The notes under the pieces are model-generated. The model searched no databases. It saw nothing but the letters and a program-made list of their open reading frames with translations, and was not told where the DNA came from. From an uncultured Acidobacteriia bacterium (GTDB lineage Bacteria; Acidobacteriota; Terriglobia; Bryobacterales; Bryobacteraceae): a stretch of 64,000 nt of DNA. Shown here piece after piece: positions 59,686-64,000 of the stretch (position 1 is the stretch's first letter; every line of letters begins with the position of its first letter). Both the position numbers and the translations under genes were made by a program. The DNA is taken from assembly GCA_903875575.1 (NCBI GenBank), contig CAIQWJ010000052.1:62001-126000 (forward strand), read 5' to 3'.

Positions 59686-60957
59686 ATGGAAATGGAACGC
59701 ACAGAACGAGACGGGTATCTGGAACTGCTGTTTCACGGCCGTCTGGACGCTTACTGGTCGCAACACCTCGGTGAGGCCGTGGGTGAAGTGCTTCGCGAAG
59801 GCCGCCATTCGGTTCGGCTGAACATGTCGGTGACCGAGTACATCAGTTCCGCCGGCGTTGGAGAGTTGGTCAAGCTCTACAAACAGTTCGCGGAAGTCAA
59901 CGGCAGTTTCGGCGTCATTGAACCTTCGAAGCGCGTGCGGCAGGTGATCGAGATGGTGGGCCTGGCGCCCACACTGCTGGGAACGGAGGCCGCGCCGGCA
60001 GTGGCTCCGCCCGTGCCCGAGGCCCGGCCCGAACCGCAGGTGGGGCGTCTCGTCAGCGGCAACACGGCGTATGAAATCCATGAGTGTGTCGCCGGTGCCG
60101 CTCTCAGTTGCACGGTCGTCGGCGAGCCGAATCGACTGCGCGCCGCCACGTATTCCGACCGCGACTGCCACACGATCGAAGTGAAACGCAACCGTATTGC
60201 GCTCGGCCTGGGTGCCTTTGGCGGTGACTTCACGGAATGCGCGGATCGCTTCGGCGAGTTTCTGACAGTGGCGGGAGCGGCGGCCTGCCAGCCGACCGAT
60301 GGAGCAAACTATCCCGACTACATGCTGGCCACTTCCAGCTTCATTCCACGCATGACCGCGTTGTACGGACTGGCATGCGATGGCGATTTCGCCAAACTGG
60401 TTCGCTTTGAAAGCGCCCCCGGCAAAGGCCCATCGCCGCTGAGCGGCATTCTGGAAACGTGCGCCGATGTGGCGCAGGCCGAAACGGCCGGCTTTGTGAT
60501 TGTGGCCGAAACCGCGGGCCTGATGGGCGTTCAACTGAAGCGGTCTCCCGTGAGCAAGGGCGCGCCAGGTACAGATCTGTTTGCTTTTCCCGACGTGCGC
60601 TCGTGGCTGTCGTTTTCACCGGAGCATTGCTTCCCCCGCGCGCTGGCCGTCATTGTAGGAATCGTTTCGCGAAACCCAGGGGCCGCGCTTGCGCCGTTCG
60701 TCAGGCCTCTCACGAAGGCCTCAAAACTCCAGGGCCACATCCATGCGGCCGCCTTTGGCTATCGTCCGCTGCAAAAAGGGCGAATTGAACTGGAGTCCTC
60801 CGTACGCGGATTGTTCGACGCGGGCGACCCCCTCGGCGTGCTTCATCTACTTGCGGACGACCGGCATATTTCCGGCGGCGGCGAAAGCGAATTGCTGCGC
60901 GGAGCCTGCTGGATCGGCCCGGTCACCAGTCTCCGGGGCGCGGAGGAAATCCAATGA
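59686..60957 (+). CDS. STAS-domain protein with Cys-rich C-terminal domain
   Basis: 423 residues from ATG 59686. Residues 1-100 are a STAS (anti-anti-sigma type) domain: GYLELLFHGRLDAYWSQHLG and the loop TEYISSAGVGELVKLY, where Ser54/Ser55 match the phosphorylatable serine of SpoIIAA-like proteins. A Pro-rich linker (about 104-120) joins a domain of about 300 residues of unknown type with nine or so Cys (e.g. IHECVAGAALSC, DRDCHTIEV, FTECADRF, ACQPTDG). The stop overlaps the permease start (ATGA), so it is translated together with the ABC transporter. It may regulate the transporter by phospho-switching; this is inference. Confidence 0.8.
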   Translation: MEMERTERDGYLELLFHGRLDAYWSQHLGEAVGEVLREGRHSVRLNMSVTEYISSAGVGELVKLYKQFAEVNGSFGVIEPSKRVRQVIEMVGLAPTLLGTEAAPAVAPPVPEARPEPQVGRLVSGNTAYEIHECVAGAALSCTVVGEPNRLRAATYSDRDCHTIEVKRNRIALGLGAFGGDFTECADRFGEFLTVAGAAACQPTDGANYPDYMLATSSFIPRMTALYGLACDGDFAKLVRFESAPGKGPSPLSGILETCADVAQAETAGFVIVAETAGLMGVQLKRSPVSKGAPGTDLFAFPDVRSWLSFSPEHCFPRALAVIVGIVSRNPGAALAPFVRPLTKASKLQGHIHAAAFGYRPLQKGRIELESSVRGLFDAGDPLGVLHLLADDRHISGGGESELLRGACWIGPVTSLRGAEEIQ

Positions 60958-61889
60958 GCCTGCTGATCGGTGCCTTGTCCCTGGGTCTGATTCTGTCGCT
61001 GCTGGCGCTGGGCGTCTTCATGAGCTTCCGCGTTTTCGGCTACGCCGATCTCACCGCGGAAGGCTCGCTCACACTCGGCGGCGCGGTAGCCGCTGTGCTG
61101 CTGGTGGCCGGCTGGCAGCCGGTGGCGGCCACTCTCGCAGGGGCTCTGGCCGGTGCGCTGGCCGGTGCGTTTACCGGCGTCCTGATTACGCGCTTCAACG
61201 TGGCGCGCCTGCTGGCCGGCATCCTGACCATGACTTCGCTTTATTCCATCAATCTGCGGATCATGGCAAAAAGCGTCATCCCGCTTGCGAATGAGAGATC
61301 GCTGGTTTCTCAATCCGAGCACCTGGGGCTGCGGATCTTTGGTGCGCCCGCCATTTCCATCGCCGGCTGGACCGTCACCGTCCGCGACCTCGGCCTCTTG
61401 ATCCTCATGGTAGTTTTCGTGGCATTAGTAGCCGCGGTGCTGCTGGTTTTTCTGCGGACGAACCTGGGGGCCGCGTTGCGGGCGACAGGCGAGAACCCGC
61501 AGATGATGCGCGCACTCGGAACCGATGACCGCCTGATGGTGACGTTTGGCCTGGCGCTTTCGAATGGTCTGGTTGCGCTCTCCGGCGCACTGCTCGCCCA
61601 GTATCAGGGTTTCGCCGACGTGCAGATGGGAATCGGCATGCTGGCGTGGGGTCTGGCGAGCGTGATTATCGGCGAGGCGCTGGTAGGTTCCGCGCCGATG
61701 GGTTTCACGCTGACAGGGGCGGTGATGGGCTCGCTATTGTTCCGATTAATGGTGGCGCTGGCCCTGCGCTGGGGTCTGAATCCGAATGACCTGAAGCTGA
61801 TCACGGCGGGCATTGTGCTCGCGGCTTTCCTCCTGCCGAGGGCGATGGAAAGCTTCCGCTCGAAGAAGAGGATGCCTGCCCATGCTTGA
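60954..61889 (+). CDS. ABC transporter permease (COG4120 type)
   Basis: 311 residues, nine or so membrane segments: SLLIGALSLGLILSLLALGV, ADLTAEGSLTLGGAVAAVLL, VARLLAGILTMTSLYSINLR and later FGLALSNGLVALSGALLAQY. Corresponds to the membrane part of the uncharacterised ABC system with TrpX/YtfT-like permease and COG2984 binding protein. Starts within the STAS gene's stop and overlaps the ATPase gene by eight bases. Confidence 0.85.
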   Translation: MSLLIGALSLGLILSLLALGVFMSFRVFGYADLTAEGSLTLGGAVAAVLLVAGWQPVAATLAGALAGALAGAFTGVLITRFNVARLLAGILTMTSLYSINLRIMAKSVIPLANERSLVSQSEHLGLRIFGAPAISIAGWTVTVRDLGLLILMVVFVALVAAVLLVFLRTNLGAALRATGENPQMMRALGTDDRLMVTFGLALSNGLVALSGALLAQYQGFADVQMGIGMLAWGLASVIIGEALVGSAPMGFTLTGAVMGSLLFRLMVALALRWGLNPNDLKLITAGIVLAAFLLPRAMESFRSKKRMPAHA

Positions 61890-62694
61890 GATCCGCGGCA
61901 TCCGCAAGACTTTCAATCCGGGCACGCCGAATGAAGTGCGTGCCTTGCAGGGCGTATCTTTGTCGCTGCCGGAAGGCGGCTTCACCGTGATCATCGGGAC
62001 CAACGGTTCGGGTAAATCGACGTTGCTGAACGCGGTGGCGGGCAGCTTCTTCCCGGACGAAGGCACCATTCACATCGCGGGCAATGACGTCACGCACTGG
62101 CCGGAACACAAACGCGCCAGTCTGGTGGGCCGCGTTTTTCAGGACCCTTTCAAGGGCACGGCACCGGGCCTTTCCATTGCGGAAAACCTGGCGCTGGCCT
62201 CATTGCGTGGGCAAAGTCGTGGCCTGGGCAAGGCGCTGAACGCGGGCTTGCGGAGTCAGATTCGCGATACCATCGCCGGACTCAATATGGGGCTGGAAGA
62301 TCGTATCGATAACGCGATGGGCAGTCTTTCCGGCGGCCAGCGACAGGCCCTGACGCTCCTGATGGCCACGTGGCTGAAACCGCGCCTGCTTCTGCTCGAT
62401 GAGCCCACGGCCGCGCTCGATCCCAAGAGTGCCGACAAAGTCACCACACTGGCGGGCGAGATTGTAGCCCGCGACAAGCTGACCACGTTCATGGTGACCC
62501 ACTCCATGCAGCAGGCGGCGGCATTCGGGGACCGTCTGATCATGATGCATCGCGGCCAGCCAATTTACGATATCTCCGGCGATGACAAGAAGCGCGTTCG
62601 CCCGGTGGAACTGCTGGAGAAATTCGAAGAACTGCGGCGTTCGGAACTCCTCGACGAAGCCGCCGCCGAAATGCTGGAGCGCAGCTATGTTTAG
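61882..62694 (+). CDS. ABC transporter ATP-binding protein
   Basis: 270 residues from ATG 61882 (an in-frame start at 61813 is inside the permease). Walker A IIGTNGSGKSTLLNAVAG (residues about 36-53), signature LSGGQRQALTLLMA, Walker B LLLLDEPTAALDP, H-loop VTHSMQQA. The ATPase is complete and belongs to the COG1101 type. It overlaps the next gene (62687) by eight bases. Confidence 0.93.
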   Translation: MLEIRGIRKTFNPGTPNEVRALQGVSLSLPEGGFTVIIGTNGSGKSTLLNAVAGSFFPDEGTIHIAGNDVTHWPEHKRASLVGRVFQDPFKGTAPGLSIAENLALASLRGQSRGLGKALNAGLRSQIRDTIAGLNMGLEDRIDNAMGSLSGGQRQALTLLMATWLKPRLLLLDEPTAALDPKSADKVTTLAGEIVARDKLTTFMVTHSMQQAAAFGDRLIMMHRGQPIYDISGDDKKRVRPVELLEKFEELRRSELLDEAAAEMLERSYV

Positions 62695-63733
62695 CCAAAT
62701 GGTGAAGCGACTGGGCCTGGGGACGGTCCTGATCGTGCTGGCCGCGGCGTGTCTGCTCCTTTCCGACTGGCAACAGCGCGCGGGGCACTCCGGACGGATC
62801 ACGCAGATCGCCATCTTTCAATTCAATTCCGTCAAGCTGCTCGAAGACGGCGTACACGGCTTACAGGCACGCCTGAAAGAAAAGGGCATCGCCGAAGGGC
62901 CCAACTACCACTTCGAACTGTTCAACGCGCACGATGAGATGGCCACGGCCAACGCGATTGCCCGCGAACTGGTCTCGGGGAAATACGATTACGTTTTCAC
63001 CGTCAGCACGAACTGCCTCCAGGTAGTGGCCAACGCCAACAAAGACGGTCGCGTGAAGCATATCTTCGGCGTAGTGGCGGACCCAATGGCGGCCAAGGTC
63101 GGCATCATCCCCGGCGATCCGCTGGGGCATCCGAAACACCTGGTCGGAATTGGCAGTCTCATGCCGGTGGATGAAATTATGGACGCCGCGCGGAAGTTCA
63201 ATCCGCGTCTGAAGAAGTTCGGCCTGCCCTGGAATCCCTCGCAGGCGAATTCGGAAAAGTATGCGCAGATGGCGCGCGTCGTGGCGAAGCAGATGGGCGT
63301 GGAGTTGATGGAAGGGTCTGTCGAGAACACGACCATGGTGGGTCAGGTGACCGGATCTCTGGTAGCGCGCGGTGCCGATGCCATTCTCGCGCTGGGCGAT
63401 CTCACCGTGGCGGTTGCGATTGATTCGGTGGTAGCGGAAGCGCGCAAGGGCGGGATTCCGGTGCTTTCCATCATGACCGACGCGGTGCCGCATGGAGCGC
63501 TGTTCGCGGCAGGCTCGGATTATTTTCAGATTGGGAAACAGATGGGCGATATGGGGGCACTGGCGATTGGCGGCGAGCCGATCGCGAAGATCAAACTGCT
63601 CTACAGCGTCCCGAAGACCTACTCGGTGAACCTGCTGGCACGCGAGGGCCTGAAGGAAGATTGGCGCATTCCGGACGATCTGATCGCGAAGGCCACTGTG
63701 GTGATCGATAAAACCGGGACTCATAAGAAGTAG
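62687..63733 (+). CDS. ABC transporter substrate-binding protein (COG2984 type)
   Basis: 348 residues from ATG 62687 (GGAG seven bases before); ATG 62699 also possible. N-terminal anchor VKRLGLGTVLIVLAAACLLL with no clear lipobox beyond AAACL (unusual order). Body: IAIFQFNSVKLLEDGVHGLQ, DYVFTVSTNCLQVVANANKD, LVGIGSLMPVDEIMDAARKF and GADAILALGDLTVAVAIDSV, typical periplasmic binding protein of the TrpX/COG2984 type. Ligand is unknown (aromatic amino acids in some relatives). Last of the four-gene STAS-ABC operon. Confidence 0.88.
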   Translation: MFSQMVKRLGLGTVLIVLAAACLLLSDWQQRAGHSGRITQIAIFQFNSVKLLEDGVHGLQARLKEKGIAEGPNYHFELFNAHDEMATANAIARELVSGKYDYVFTVSTNCLQVVANANKDGRVKHIFGVVADPMAAKVGIIPGDPLGHPKHLVGIGSLMPVDEIMDAARKFNPRLKKFGLPWNPSQANSEKYAQMARVVAKQMGVELMEGSVENTTMVGQVTGSLVARGADAILALGDLTVAVAIDSVVAEARKGGIPVLSIMTDAVPHGALFAAGSDYFQIGKQMGDMGALAIGGEPIAKIKLLYSVPKTYSVNLLAREGLKEDWRIPDDLIAKATVVIDKTGTHKK

Positions 63734-63779
63734 TCTGCGAGACCTGCACGGTTTGCACTTTCACGCGTCTTGTATTGCA

Positions 63780-64000
63780 ATGAAGCGCCTGATAACGATG
63801 CTGGTGGTGGCGTCCGTCTCAGCCTCCGCGCAGTCGTTCGAGGTAGCGAGCATTCGCCCGCATCGTGACGGCAGCGACGTCGCAACAATTGAGGCCCCGG
63901 GACGTCTGGATGCCACCCTCACGCTGAAATACATGATTGAACTCGCTTACGATCTCGCGCCCAATCAGATCTCCGGCGGCCCCGATTGGCTGGATAAAAC
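63780..64000 (+). CDS. TIGR03435 family protein, copy 4, 3' end outside window
   Basis: ATG 63780; 73 residues visible before the window edge. Signal peptide KRLITMLVVASVSASAQ, then FEVASIRPHRDGSDVATIE, LDATLTLKYMIELAYDLAPN and ISGGPDWLDK, the N-terminal half of the TIGR03435 body, more diverged than the three copies at 30480-33464. It lies 46 bases after the substrate-binding protein gene on the same strand, so it might share its transcript. Confidence 0.85.
   Translation, partial: MKRLITMLVVASVSASAQSFEVASIRPHRDGSDVATIEAPGRLDATLTLKYMIELAYDLAPNQISGGPDWLDK

Noticed and set aside
59365-60534. 389-residue minus-strand frame opposite the STAS gene
   Set aside because: His/Arg/Gln-rich shadow; STAS motif and overlap with the permease support the plus strand.

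Overview
The window is a GC-rich bacterial chromosome segment that most resembles a soil Acidobacterium of the Solibacter/Bryobacter group. This placement is inferred from gene content: four members of the TIGR03435 paralogous family, a 1202-residue TonB-dependent receptor with an N-terminal carboxypeptidase-regulatory-like domain, two further secreted carboxypeptidase-regulatory-like proteins, a PEP-CTERM protein, and many small secreted proteins of unknown function. I found no phage, complete insertion sequence, CRISPR array, rRNA or tRNA gene.

Layout. 1-5107: accessory region with a DUF433-type antitoxin and a toxin stub, an orphan small gene, a frameshifted DinB-like gene, an ankyrin protein, and an unrecognised protein followed by a 51-residue acidic peptide with a double-glycine-like motif. 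5328-9818: a lone motA, glcD, a TlpA-type thioredoxin and a three-gene pterin operon (two 6-pyruvoyl-tetrahydropterin-synthase-like paralogs, then folE). 9823-18514: a PepSY membrane protein and two tandem pairs of secreted paralogs, separated by about 0.7 kb of decayed or repeat DNA. 18588-27659 (minus strand): TonB receptor, glycosyltransferase-like membrane protein, PEP-CTERM protein, beta-barrel protein, sulfatase. 27781-33464: a GntR regulator, an ABC exporter and three TIGR03435 genes that look like one operon. 33471-39061: small secreted proteins, a large TPR protein and a second glycosyltransferase-like protein. 39079-43035: sulfurtransferase, SDR, shikimate kinase, glycerate kinase and a VOC protein in one operon. 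43037-50399: cupin, a Tat-exported beta-helix/PDZ protein, a broken cyclic-nucleotide-binding gene, a Kef-type antiporter and an ECF sigma/anti-sigma/secreted-protein operon. 50524-53959 (minus): small membrane proteins and nadK-tlyA-ispA-xseB. 54079-55931: a fluoride riboswitch in front of a CLC-type channel/antiporter with CBS domains. 56241-59468: stress-type small proteins, lipoproteins and a BON protein. 59686-63733: a STAS-domain protein translationally coupled to a permease/ATPase/binding-protein ABC transporter. 63780-64000: start of a fourth TIGR03435 gene.

Most notable points. (1) The two pterin-synthase paralogs have lost complementary halves of the catalytic Cys/Asp-His set, which predicts an obligate mixed oligomer. 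(2) The fluoride riboswitch has a visible ribosome-binding-site sequestering hairpin. (3) The STAS-ABC operon couples a signalling domain to a solute transporter. (4) The acidic peptide next to an unrecognised, possibly internally duplicated protein may be a secreted-peptide system. (5) Two genes carry a +1 frameshift in a run of six C, so assembly error or phase variation should be checked.
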